Shown: in pieces, positions 1 through 11,059 of the stretch | How the letters are laid out: each line of letters opens with the position of its first letter | How positions within the stretch are numbered: position 1 is the stretch's first letter | Source: Bilabrum cf. latius | Lineage: Eukaryota > Bigyra: Bicosoecida > Bigyra > Bicosoecida | Assembly (NCBI GenBank): GCA_965178125.1 | Contig: OZ237747.1 | Coordinates: 930,001-994,000, forward strand | Direction of reading: 5' to 3' | DNA: 64,000 nucleotides | Notes under the pieces: model-generated | The model's input: the letters and a program-made list of their open reading frames with translations, nothing else | Told to the model about the DNA's origin: nothing | The model's database searches: none | Made by a program: the position numbers and the translations under genes

Positions 1-2391
1 CTACAGCGAGTTGAGAGCCTGCATGAAGTCAGAGTGGATGGTAGACAGCGAAGCACCGAGGACTCGGCCCCGCGCTCCGCCGGTGCTCATCGTTCGGATG
101 GGCGAGAACTGGCTGACGGTGTCGGCCACTTCGCGGAGCTCCCTTGCGCGCTGTGCCATTGCATCCAGGCGCGCGAACAGCGCAGTTGCTTGGAATCGCC
201 ACGCAGCATCAGGCACCTCAAACACGGACCTTGCCTTGTAGTCAAAGTACACAGACCGGAAGCGCGCACAGAGCCCGAGGACCTGTTCCATCGCCTCTTG
301 CGCCTTGGTCGCTTCCTAATCCCCCAGCAGCTGCACGCCGCGTGTCGCCCTGGTGCAGACTCGGATGATAGCGTTGCTGATCTGCCGGAAGAGTACCACC
401 ACGCGAAGCGGTCGGCGGTAGGTTCCCTCGCCGTACTTCCATGCCAGCTGCACGATGTGCACGATGGGGCGGAGCAACTCCTCCGCCTGGCCAGTGCTGC
501 TGGCGGCCTCAAGTTGCTCGGCCCAGGGCCGCAGCGGCTCCAGCAGCTTGGCAATCTTACGAGCGGTGTCACGGGACCTGATCAGCTCAGCGCAGAGCCG
601 TCCAAACGAGGACTCGTAGGCAGATCTCGCCTTGGCGAGCACCTACAGGACCCGCCTCGCCCTCGGGCTGGCTAGTTGCTCTACGATCGCGTCGAGCCTC
701 ACGACCTGACCCGCCCAGAAATCCAGCTCGAAGGACGGTCCTGGGTGCCTGCGACGGTCACAGCACGGTGGCAGCCCCACGTCCAGCATGGGGGCGCCTT
801 CAGGAACGTTCTCTCCCTCGGGCTCCCTTCGGAGCACCCTGTGAATGGCCCTCGTCCAAGACAGCACCACCTGCTCCAGCACGTGGACGATCTGCCGGCG
901 TCTCGACTTGCTCGACTTCTTGCCTGGCTGCGTGGCACTGCTCGCAGTGGAACCCATCGATGGCACGGGGTTGCGGGCAGGTTCCATCCCGCGAGACGGG
1001 CCGCCAAAGGCACCCGCGCTGCCGTGGATGGGGGGAAGCGTAGGCACCCGGGAGGAAGTCGACGGTGACGGTGCTGGCTGCCGGTTGCCCGCCCATGCGC
1101 CACCGCGGACAGCCTCGCTGAACGTGGGGCTGGCTGCAGAAGCCATAGACACAGACTCGCTGCCGTCACCGCCGGCCTCTCCGGTCGCTAGATCGAAGAG
1201 AACGTCCGGGGAATCCGGCATGGACAGAGGCTCCCTGCCCTGCGTGCGGCCTAGCGCAGTGTCCAGGGATTGCGCAGCCACTTCCGCCTGTCTCACCACC
1301 TGCGCCCCTAGTGCCGTGCTCCAGGTGCTCCTGTTCTTGCGATTGCGCAGAAGGGGCAAATACACCCGGCTGGTGACGAGCTATAGCTGCTGCAGGGCGG
1401 CCACGCCTGCCAGACCTCCGCCCATCTAAGCCGCCGATTCCCAAGCCTGCCGAGCAACCCTGCTGCCCCTCTGGGCCGTACTGCGAGGACCCCCGCGCGC
1501 TGATTCGCTGCCCCAGCTGCCCACCGGTGCCCGGGCAGGAGGGAGGGGGCCGCTCGTAGACCCACGAGACCCGCCATTCGGAGTCCAATGCGAGCTAGAC
1601 CCTGCACCTGCCCCAGCCCCTGCCCCAGCATCGGCCCGGCCAGCACCGGTGCCGCCTTGGAGGGCGAGGGCAAGGGGATGCATCGAAGCATTACCACCAA
1701 GAGGATCGCCGTCACTTGCAGCCGCTTCTCTAGCGCTAGCGAGCGGACTATCGGGACGTACGCTGCCCGCCACAGAGCTGCTCGCTCCGTCCCGCCTTGC
1801 ACTGCTGGCAGGTGCTCCAGCTCTGAGTCCCTCTTCCGCTGCATCTATGGCCTGGGCACTGGCCAGCGAGCCGACAACGACCTCTACCTCAACGTCCTCT
1901 TCTGTGAGAGGCCCTGCATGCAGTTTATACACGTATACGCACCTTGCAGGTGGTGCATCTGCCGGTACGGATCCTCGGCTAGCGTGCGATCCAGGCGCAC
2001 GTCCTCCTCCGCTTGCTCGCTTCCACCGCTTGAACGCAGCCCCCACGGCATACACGAGAGAGCGTCCGTCCATGGTTGCAAACATCCCGCCACCTGCAGC
2101 CTCACATGCGTACAGCACGCGGCTTGGCCCATCGCTAAACTCAGATGCAACTCGATTGAATTCGGCGGAGCTCAGAAAAGCGGATAGCCCAGCAGGCTCA
2201 GTGCTGTCTCCGGCGAACGCACCAACATTTGACGACTCCTATGTTGTTTCAGATGAGGTGAGAGACCGCATGACGGATCGAATGGCGGATGCGATATATG
2301 AGCACCTCCTATCCGATTGATTGAGTGACCGACGGCTTGTCGCAGCTGTCCCGACGGACTTTCTGTCGTCAGCATCACCCACTGATGACAT
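1..2391 (-). CDS. Dynein heavy chain, N-terminal tail (partial)
   Basis: This is the N-terminal part of a dynein heavy chain, the motor subunit of dynein; the gene continues past the left edge. From the ATG at 2391, which follows an in-frame TAA at 2401-2403, the frame is open for 797 codons except for six TAG triplets (lowest bases 2239, 1426, 1381, 643, 316 and 1), read as Gln. From about residue 555 it matches the DHC N-terminal region 1 tail: FELDFWAGQVVRLDAIVEQL, LEPLRPWAEQL, VHIVQLAWKYG, ISNAIIRVC, then AWRFQATALFARLDAM and ARGRVLGAS, in the order known for that family. Two of the TAGs lie inside this domain and do not disturb it. The first 550 residues are rich in Ser, Ala and Gly and are not recognised. 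Axonemal and cytoplasmic classes cannot be separated without the motor domain. Confidence 0.8.
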
Positions 2392-2401
2392 ATGGCTACT
2401 T

Positions 2402-2930
2402 TACAATCCAACAAATCGGCGGTTCTTTCAAGCAAGCCGTCCACCGTTTCGGAGGAAATCTTCCTGACTCGAATCCGCCAGCAACTTGCCTATTGAGGAA
2501 ATCTGCTTGGCTCAAATCGAGCAGGGCTGCGGCAAAGCACTGCCTATTGTAGTCTCCAGTTGAAATGTACCAACGACGCCTGCAATCAAGATTGGTGGAA
2601 CGGCACAGGCCTGATCAATATACAGCCGTTTGGTCGCCGCTTTGGTGGTGTGGCCGGTCGCAACCATTGTGCGACCGGGCAAGGCGGGGTGCTGTGCTGC
2701 CGGCGTGCAGCCGACTATTGATGTGCGAGATAGTCATGGATGCCCCAGTCACAGCATGTTCACATAAACAAGATTTGCACGGACAGGTGATTGCTTTGAA
2801 ACGTCCGCTGTCGCCGACGGCGTTGCTTTCAGTTGGTGGTTGCTTTGCCAGTTGAGTGAACCTTCACGAAGCCGCACCAACAGATGCAATTGAATTTTGT
2901 GGCGTCTGCCCTACATTGGTGGGAATTTAC
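2402..2930. other. Divergent intergenic region
   Basis: This stretch separates the dynein start from the coiled-coil gene on the other strand, so it should hold both promoters. I see short open frames (2565-2855 is the longest) but no convincing gene, RNA or regulatory motif. Confidence 0.4.
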
Positions 2931-5900
2931 ATGTACATGCTAGATCGTGACTATTAGAATGTAAGGTAGGAGCGGGAAGCGGCCGATAGGCATCATGCTC
3001 GCTTGCGTGCGCAACAAACTGCGAGCGAAGTCAGACAGAGCGGTTTTGGGTTGCCGGTGCGAAGACTACCAAGTACCGCCGTAGCATTTGGCAGCTCTGA
3101 AGGTCGTAAGAATTCTGGTTTCAAATAGGGAATTGTTGGTCGCGACAAGCCTCGGTCATCGCGCAAAGCCCGCAAGCCAAAGCGATTGAGCAACCAGAGA
3201 CGATCCAGCCGAGTGACCCAAGGGCAGAGGCATCAGACGGCCAGTCCGAATGGATCAGGAACCATCAGAATGCGAGTGTCAGCTACTCCAAGTTCCGACT
3301 CGATGTGGGGTCTGGGCGCGCTGGGAGGCACACTGCACAGTCAAACAGGTCCAACGTCCGCTGGCCGCTCCACAGCGGGACCCAGCATAGCGAGAAAGGG
3401 CAGGGTGCGGTCGATTCAGGGAAGAACGGGGGGCTTGGTAGCCAAGCAGCAGCCGCTGCGAAGCCTCGCCACCACCTTCGTGCCGTCGGACTCCATACCT
3501 CTGGACCCGGAGTCGCTCCACGAGCTCGGCCGCCTGGCCCGCCAGAGGAAACGAACCGCGAGCTCGAGCTCGAGCCACAGAAAGAGGGGGGCGAGAACGA
3601 GTGCCACAACCGGTCGCAAGCGCCGGGGCTCCCCAGTCCTCATCGCGACTCTGCCGAGCCCAAACACGGCAGCATGCTCCCCCCCACCGAAGAGCAAGGG
3701 CAAGGGCAAGGGCAAGGGCTCTGGCAAGACGAAGAGGATGGTCAGACGGGCCAGAAACAGCACAAACAAGACGCGAATTTCAAAGCAAGGACCGAAGCGA
3801 ACCCAGCGTGCCGCAAGAGCGACCAAGGCCGGTGCCGCGGGTTCCGAGCTGCAAGCCGTGATTGCCGCTGCAGCGACCGCTGCAGTGCGCCAGGCTCTCG
3901 GCATGCATTCAATTGCAGTGCAATCTGACGATCGCCTAGAGCAAGCTTCCGGTCCAGTATCCAACGCTTAGCCCAAGGCCACGGGAGTCACTACCGGCCC
4001 TTAGCCCAGGGCCACGAGTGACTCCCGTGCGAGCGAGACAGCTGCCGGCCCTTAGCCCAGGGCCACGAGTGACTCCCGTGCGAGCGAGACAGCTGCCATT
4101 CACGACAGAGAAACGGGCGGGCAACTGAACCAAGAAGGTAACGGGGGTGCGGGGCGGTACAAGGACGACTGGGAGGTCGAAGGTGGCGATCAGCGGGAGG
4201 GCAGCAGCAGGCAGGGGTACAGCGGCAGGATCCATGCAGCCAAGCTTCTGGAAGAAAGATCGGCCCGTATGCTGCAGGCAGCGAGCGCTCTCGCCTCTGC
4301 TGCTGCCCTTCGAGGGCAGCTACAGGGGCCTGTCGCCATGTAGCACGACAGGCAGCAGCACAGGGCGCAAGTCGAGGCTGATAGGATGCTGCAGCAGCGA
4401 GCACCAGCAGGCCGCATGGCTTCGCCGCTGTCCGTGTCGCCTGGCCCCTCTGCCGGCGTTAGTCCTGTTCCTGTTCGCGGCAGAAGAGAGGGAGAGGTAG
4501 ACGTGCGGGGAGTGGCAGCACCTAGCGCGAGTGGCTCCGCTGCTGTCGCAAGGGATAACATGGATGGCGATGAGGCCTCCCCGAATGGCGATGAGGCCTC
4601 CATAAACGGCGATGAGGCCGCACCGTATGTTGGCTCGCGGCTCTCTATCCCGCCTCTTCCAATTCCAGAGCCGAAGCCTAGCGGTCCCAGCGTGGGCGGC
4701 TCGATGTAGTCAAGTCGGCGTTCCCACAGCGCCAGTGCCAGCGCAAGCGAGGAAAGGGGGACAAGCCGGACAGGCTCCGGCGTGGAATCATCCGACGCCC
4801 GCTCGAGACCAAGCGCGCGCATGGGGTCTGCAAGGAGCAGCACTCGAAGCCAGGCGAGCCACCGATTTGACGAAGCGCGCAGGAGAATCAGCAGGAGCAC
4901 AAGCGGAAGCCAAGACGGTGGGAGCCTTCCGAATGGTTTGCACGCCAGCCGTGGCGTGGTCGAGTTCGCTCCCGGCAGCAGCGATTCGGAAGGGCGCAGG
5001 GAGTTGCGCAGGGAAGGCTGGAGGGTCTTCGCGCCCATGATTCCACCGTCAGAGCAGCCGCACTCTGCGCCAATAGATCGCAGTGCTCGAGGCAGCATCG
5101 AAGAGAGCAACGCAGACCCTAGGAAAATCGCGCAGTCTGCACCGGCATCCCCTCGAGGCAGTCTCAGCCTGAGCAGCAGCGGATCCGATGGTCGATAGGC
5201 AGCCAGCGAGCCCATGATGGCTGCCTCGAGCGGCGTTCCACAGCAGATGCCGGGGTCCCTCTACAGCGCGAGGCGATCGCCCGATCCATCCGACCAGCGG
5301 GCACGAGCGTCAGAACCTACCGGCGGCAAGCAGGTGTACAACGTGTCTGCCCGCCCAGTCGAGGGTAGCTTCTCTTCCTCGCGACGGGGGGCACAGCAAG
5401 GCAGATCAGGCAGCAACACGAGCAATGGCAGGAGCAACAGGTCGAGGCGATCGAGACGGAAGCTCAAGCACTTCGGCGACAGAGCTGGCAAGGCAGAGCA
5501 GGGACTCCAGAGGAACAGCCGGAGTGTCCGTAGGGGGAGCGCACGGAGCAGAAGTCGGAGCCGGAGCAGCGCTTCTCGGTAGAAAGCGATGGTATACGAC
5601 GTTGAGGTGTCTCTTCCTGACGGGGTGATGCCCGCCGGGACGCCGAATGCGTCGTCTGGCTCTAGTTCCAGGATCAGGGGACGATCCAGGGCCAGCTCAA
5701 TTCATGCGGCCGATGGAGTCGCGGGGAGCTCTGCACGAGGTAAAGTCGAGGACATTGTGGATGATGGGACTGGGCGTGGTGGCAGGCAGGCAGACACGCG
5801 GGCGGACGACCTCTCGAGCATCCAGTACGGAGTAGATGGCCGGTCGTACGAGTTTGCCTCAGTTGGCGAGAGCGGCATTGAAGATGCGAACGGGGTGCTG

Positions 5901-6761
5901 CACACGTTGGATGGGACACGATCCGCGGTTTCGCCGAGGCAAGTGCCTGGCCGAGAGAGCTCCGAGGGGCCGCTGGCGGCAGGCCGTGGGAACACCCGAC
6001 GGGGATCCGCGCACAGCCGACACGACGCGATCAGCGAACCTTCCTTCAAGGCAGCCGAGAATACCAAGCGAAAGAAGCGGCTCGATTTCCTCGTGGAGAT
6101 GTCGAGGGAACACGAGGAGGCCCTCGAGGCGCTGGCGCAGGAGCTCCGCCTCATCAAGCTGCAGGCCGAGAAGACCGACGAGGCCCGGAAACAGGCGCTG
6201 CTTCGTGCGGTCGAAGAAGCCAGGGAACAGCAAGCGGCACTGAGTGCGAGCATGCGGAGGCTGGGGTACAGCGAGGGCCAGGCGATGGGGCGGGCGCAGG
6301 GGCTGCTGGACGGTGCTGCCGCGGGCCTGAGTCACGCGGTGGCTGCGCATGACGTGGCGAGCGGATCCATCGGTTTCGGGGGTGTATCTGCCGCTGCTGC
6401 TGGCGTTGGCGCGGGAAACTCTCGCAGGATTGCGTTTGGCGACGAGGAGCAGCTTCAGCTCGGTGTCACCGCAGGAGGGCCGACTCAGCAGGCTAGCAGA
6501 AACGGAACACCAACGCGGGCCAGTGGGCGACTTGGATCTCCAGCTCGGTCGGGTGGGCATGCGCTGGATGCCACGCTCGGATCGGACTATTATTCGCGTA
6601 GGACTCCTGGCTGGGTGGGCTCTCCGATCGTACGATCGCCGGCCCAGAGCGTCGTTGCTCCGCCAGCGCGACTCGAGCGGCACGGCAATCAGCAGAATCC
6701 TCTGCAGCTGGACGCGGCACTGCTGTCCGCGAGGCTCGTCCATTGGAGCATGAGTAACTAA
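2931..6761 (+). CDS. Large Ser/Arg-rich protein with a C-terminal coiled coil
   Basis: One reading frame runs from about 2931 to the TAA at 6759-6761 (1,276 aa), broken only by TAGs at 2955, 2967, 3126, 3969, 4002, 4053, 4341, 4707, 5196 and 5580, read as Gln. The start is uncertain: ATGs lie at 2931 and 2937, and the frame is still open upstream. The protein is mostly disordered: Ser/Arg-rich blocks, a Lys/Gly run near 3698-3720, a 17-residue repeat (PRATSDSRASETAA core) present twice and carrying a TAG each time, and a three-fold NGDEAS repeat at 4563-4620. Near codons 1040-1115 there is a charged coiled coil (RKKRLDFLVEMSREHEEAL and onward, heptad Leu). No catalytic domain is seen. A cytoskeletal or nuclear scaffold is possible, but that is only a guess. 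Confidence 0.7.
3999..4100 (+). repeat. 51-bp in-frame tandem duplication
   Basis: Two near-perfect 51-bp units sit inside the coiled-coil protein gene. Each encodes 17 residues and contains one in-frame TAG in the context GP-TAG-PRATSDSR. The period is a multiple of three, so the frame is kept. Confidence 0.8.
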
Positions 6762-6911
6762 ACCGTAGTTCCCATCGATCAAGCAAGCTAACTTAGCAAT
6801 TCTGGTGCCACAGAGCATGCCCAGCTCGATCTGGCTCGAGTGGTCACACCCTCGTGGCCACTGCTCCAACTGCATCTTGCCACATATCACTCCCATCAAG
6901 AGGCAACAGCG

Positions 6912-7460
6912 ATGATCTCTGTAGACTCAATGCTTCGATTCTCAGTATTTCTTACATTTGTGGGCCACGGCGGGATCGCGTTGATGGGGGGCTCCCCGAA
7001 ATGGCGGAATTATTTGGCAACCGCTGGAATTCGCGAACACAAGGCCTAGACGACTACCTTCTTCGCTGTTGGGCTTCTTGACGTCGTGGTGGCCATTGTA
7101 TGCTTGTTTGTATGGTGTCCTGTTGAAGTGATAACTTGGGCTGCCGCCTGGGGCTGCGCAACTGCCGCGATGCGACCTCTTTCGGGAGAGAATCTTCTCG
7201 AGTTCGTGGAGCGTGGCGGCAATTTTGTCCCGGCCATGGCTCTCGTGAATATGGTGGCATCGAATCAAATGACATCGTCGCTTCTGGGCATTCGTGGGCC
7301 AGCAATGGCAGTTTTGGCAAGGTCGCTCCTGCCCCCGATTCTGGTTGGCAATCTGTCGAACGGCGTGCTCGCCCAGATGGTCGTGTTTGTGGGCTATCTG
7401 GTCGTGCTGGGATTGATCAGCGTTGCACTGCGAGCCATGGGCGGCATCAAGCGCAATTGA
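6912..7460 (+). CDS. Small polytopic membrane protein
   Basis: The frame from the ATG at 6912 to the TGA at 7458-7460 encodes 182 aa with one TAG (7047-7049, read as Gln). An in-frame TAA at 6789 closes the frame upstream. Four hydrophobic segments are visible: SVFLTFVGHGGIALM near the N-terminus, a long pair around TFFAVGLLDVVVAIVCLFVW and VITWAAAWGCATAAM, and MVVFVGYLVVLGLISVAL at the C-terminus. Between them lies the polar stretch RPLSGENLLEFVERGGNF. The TAG sits in the loop between the first and second segments, and reading through it restores the whole membrane topology. The layout recalls small bacterial-type DoxX-like membrane proteins, but I cannot confirm that family. Function is unknown. 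Confidence 0.75.
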
Positions 7461-7551
7461 TTGCACTTTGAGAATAAAATGGTGCTCTCTACAAGTTGGA
7501 CTGTGCATGCAAGCCATTTCATGTCTGGCATTTGATCCACAAACCAAGGGC

Positions 7552-8103
7552 TCAAGATGACCCCTCCTTGCTCTCGGACGAACCAGCACCCTTCTTTCCC
7601 GATGCGGCGTCCTCGTCCTCTTTCTTGGCAGCCTCGGCCCCCGCTACGATGCTCGACCGCTCGAGCGCGCCCGCACCCTTTGCGAGGTGGTCGATCTCCT
7701 TCGCGCCGTCGAGGGCCGCTCCCGCCCCCGCTGGGATAGGCATGCTCGCTTCAACCTGTCGCGCTGATGGCGCCGGGATGGTGACCCACACCTTGCCGTC
7801 TTTCGGGGGCTACAGCACCCACCCGAACGGCTTGCAGCAGATCTCATCGAAAGAGTCCTTTGCCAGTCGCAGGATTCTAAGGGCCTCGTCCAGCTCGATA
7901 GTTTCAAAGCTGCGCGCGATGTACGCGATTGCCCGCCCTCTTACGATACCGATGGTGTTCCTTGCTAGAGCCTGCAGCTGCTCGGGCCAAGACTGGCTGG
8001 TCAATGCCTGCAGGCAGGCCGCTGTGTCGCTGCGGCAACTGGCGATAGCGATCGAGATGGAACACGAATACAGGAGGAAATGAAGAGCTATCAAAGGATT
8101 CAT
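7552..8103 (-). CDS. Small secreted or lumenal protein
   Basis: The frame from the ATG at 8103 to the TGA at 7552-7554 encodes 183 aa with one TAG (7810-7812, read as Gln in the context WVL-TAG-PPKDG). The N-terminus is a good signal peptide: MNPLIALHFLLYSCSISIAI, then a likely cleavage near ASC. The middle is a helical segment (residues about 25-95) with Leu and Ala every three to four positions. The last 60 residues are acidic, Lys- and Ser-rich and probably disordered. No family is recognised. It is convergent with the membrane-protein gene at 6912-7460, with about 90 bp between their stops. Confidence 0.65.
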
Positions 8104-8737
8104 CTTAACTTCATTTTCTCACTTTCGCCGGAGGGCCCTTGCTGCTTGGTAGGCAGACGCAAACTCCTTCCTATCCCGTGTGGCGGTCGTAGCCCGCTCG
8201 TGGGTAAACCGAGCTTCAGGGCTGCGAAATCACAATTTCATGGATACTTAACAGTCGACATAGTAGAAGCGATGCCTGAGGTCGGCTCTATGTTTTGTCT
8301 TGAGCAGCTCACATCGTGTTGTTGCAGATAGCACATAGAATCTACGCAGTTTGAGCTCTTGCTACGACAGCCGCTGCCAGAGGAGGCTATGTCTGCGAAG
8401 CACCGTCAAATAAAAGGAACAAACGGATTCAGGGCCCACAGTCCACGGATGGGGCATAGATGTGAAGATGGCGCTCACCAGCTCAAGTTCGTCTGCGAGA
8501 GGGCCCATGACCGCTGGTTCACCTGCATGAGAAGCTGCCTGAAACTGCGCCAGCCGCGTCTCCACCTATTGTTTGTGTCCACTACTGCCTGATGCTGCCG
8601 ATGCGGACGCCATTTACGCACAGATATACCTAAGAACGCCATGATCCAAAGTATGAATTTAATACTATTGCACGTAACATTCACTCGTCATTCAATTGTA
8701 GCAGAGCCAAATTCCAGATTTGGCACCGCTGCGACTC
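8104..8737. other. Intergenic region, no supported gene
   Basis: This divergent gap lies between the secreted-protein start and the acetyltransferase start. A minus-strand frame at about 8250-8565, open if TAG is read through, has mildly protein-like composition and could be an exon, but nothing else supports it. No RNA gene is seen. Confidence 0.35.
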
Positions 8738-10969
8738 ATGAGAGATATAAGTAGCCTTGTAAATCAGCTCTTGGGGTTACTTAATGGAAGCCTAACGCTG
8801 ACACTAGAGAGGGGAGGCCATGGACGTTGGCTGGGAGAGGCAACTGCGAAGTGCAGCCGAAGCTTGCTGTAGAGAGCTGCAAAGCTTGCTATTGAAAACT
8901 TGCCAAAGTCGAAATCCTCCGACCAACTTTGGAGTACAATGAAAGCTCGTTTAGTGGCTGCGATGTCGCGAAGCTTAGGCGATGAATTCGCGGCATCCGC
9001 TGCTTCGAGCGCAGATTCCAAACCATCCGCCAAATCGAAGGCGTTTTTGGCTTTGGCTTCTCTCCTCCTGGGGATTGGACATGGATTTCCCCCAGAAAAT
9101 GTGTCAGAGGCGATGCAAGCAGTAGTGACTGCTGCAAAGGGAGCTCGAGCATCCTCTGTAAGTGATGCGGTGCCGGCAAAGACGGCTGCGACACCCGGGC
9201 AGAGCAGTGCCAGGGCGCTTCGCAGAGCTATCCAGTCACAGGTAGAATGCCACGGTCGCTGTGCCGCCCGGCTAGCGGTGGGAGCCCCGGTCAAGCAGCA
9301 GCAGCTGTCTCTCGCGAATGGTTCCCAGCCGGCTGGATCTGCTGCTCCTGCCGACAGCTCCACGGCCCAAGGAGGTGCAAGCGGTGGTGTTTCAAAAGGA
9401 AGCAGCGGCGCCGGCGGCGATACTTCACAGCCTGCACCCCCCAGCACCGCAGCGACAAGTAGCAGCGGCAAAGGTGGCAGTGGGAGCGCTATAATCGCCG
9501 AGAGCAGCAGCAAGAACGCGGCGCGGCCTGCCCCCCTGTCGGAACCCCTCGCCGCTCTGCCCTGCTTTTGCGACGCCCGTCAGGGACACGCTTGGATGAG
9601 AGACGCGTGCGTGTGGGGAGCTGCTTTCGCCGACGAGATCCTGCAGCTGGATGCCCTCAGGACCGACGGAGGGGGCAGCTCTGCCAGCACTGGCGGCGCT
9701 GGTGGTACCCCCGCCGCTGCCGCTGCCGCTGCCGCTGCCACGGTAGCAGCCGAGGCAGCCTCCTCTGCTGGATCCATCACGAGCTCCAAAGGTAGCAGCA
9801 CTGGCAAAATCGAGTCTCTGATCGGCATCGGTGTGGCCCCGCCTCCCACAGCCAACCAAGTCCGCATCCGGGCGGCGACGGCGAGGGACATTGGCACCGT
9901 GATGCGCTTCGTCCACGAGCTGGCTGAGTTCGAGCGGGCGCCCGATGACGTGGCGACCACGGCACGGGGGCTTCGATTGCTGGCCGCAGCTAGGGGTCTC
10001 GGCGGAGAGGGCAAGGGTCAGGCGGAGCAGATGACCACCGCACCGTCCTCCTCTTCCTCCTCTTCCTCCTCTTCGTCCAAGTCATCGTCGGCTGCCAGCG
10101 CCTCCTCTTCCACGGCGTCAGTCGGCAGTTCTGGCGGCCCCGGCAATCCCGACGTCGATTTCATGCTCCCGGGGGACAAGGAGGACAGCGACCAGGGCAT
10201 CGCCTTCTCGTCTTCTCAGTTTCACGTCATGATCTGCGAGGAATTGGAGCTGTCCGCCGGCGGCTCTGGTAAGGCCTCCGATGCCCAGGCCCCCATGGAT
10301 GGGTCCTTAGAGTCCGATGCAGCTGGCGAGGATGTGGAGCAAGAACCGAGCGCAAAGCGGGCGAGAATTGATGCCGGTCCTGCCGCTGGGGATGGCAAAG
10401 ACAGCTCAGACGGTGGCGCTGGCGAAGGCGATCAGCCGGAAGGCTCCGGCTCGCGAGCGCCTGGCTCTACCGCGGGTGACGGGTGGAAGCCCGTAGCCAT
10501 GGCGTTTTTCTATCCCACTGTAAGCACTTGGAAGGGCCGCTGCATGCACTTAGAAGACCTCTACGTGAGCCCTTCCCACCGCAGGTCCGGCATCGGGACT
10601 CGGCTGATCTCGGCGGTGTGCGCGGCAGCTTCGATCAGTGGTTGCGCGAGGGTGACCTGGCAGGCCCTCGACTGGAACACGCCTGCCGTGAAGTGCTACC
10701 ACAGACTAGGCGCCACTGAGCTGAAGGAGTGGATGGATTTCAGGCTGGAAGGTGCGGGTGTGCACAAGGTGGCTGGGCTGGGCGCAGATGGTCCGGTGGC
10801 TGCGGGGGCACCCTAGTAGGGAGAGCTGGCTTCCCCAGGAGAAAAGAGGACGAGGGGGGGAATATCGGCAGTGGGCCCTTCGCTGCAGGGCGGAAGAGCT
10901 GTGAGCAAAACAGCCTTCTCAGCTGCGGCACGCAAGGTGCAGGATTGTAAGCCTGCCTAGGGCTGGTGA
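8738..10969 (+). CDS. GNAT acetyltransferase, SSAT (diamine acetyltransferase)-like
   Basis: It probably transfers acetyl from acetyl-CoA to a small amine. The ATG at 8738 opens a 743-aa frame ending in TGA at 10967-10969, with TAGs at 8870, 10814, 10817 and 10958 read as Gln. The GNAT fold is split over residues about 375-690: VRIRAATARDIGTVMRFVHE, then LAEFERAPDDV, a long Ser-rich insert, FHVMICEELEL, a second insert, VAMAFFYPTVSTWKG, MHLEDLYVSP and the acetyl-CoA loop HRRSGIGTRL (R-x-x-G-x-G), then WNTPAVKCYHRLGA. The order and the STWKG-LEDLYV pairing resemble the spermidine/spermine and thialysine acetyltransferases. The first 370 residues are a low-complexity extension starting MRDISSLVNQLLGLL. 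The tail after the double TAG is 50 residues long. The family is usually about 170 aa, so this copy is greatly enlarged. Confidence 0.85.
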
Positions 10970-11059
10970 GGAGTCGAACCTGCTCGTGTATATTGACGTT
11001 AGAGTTCATTCGGTACAGTCACTTTCAGCACGAACTATGCGCGTCTAGGATTGACCAAT

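Noticed and set aside
4190-6899. Long minus-strand frames of 341 and 346 codons
   Set aside because: They are shadows of the plus-strand coiled-coil gene, with low-complexity Leu/Ser-rich translations typical of antisense.
10970-11005. A TTCGA-containing motif on the minus strand resembling a tRNA T-loop
   Set aside because: The flanking stem does not pair over five bases and no D-arm or anticodon arm fits around it.
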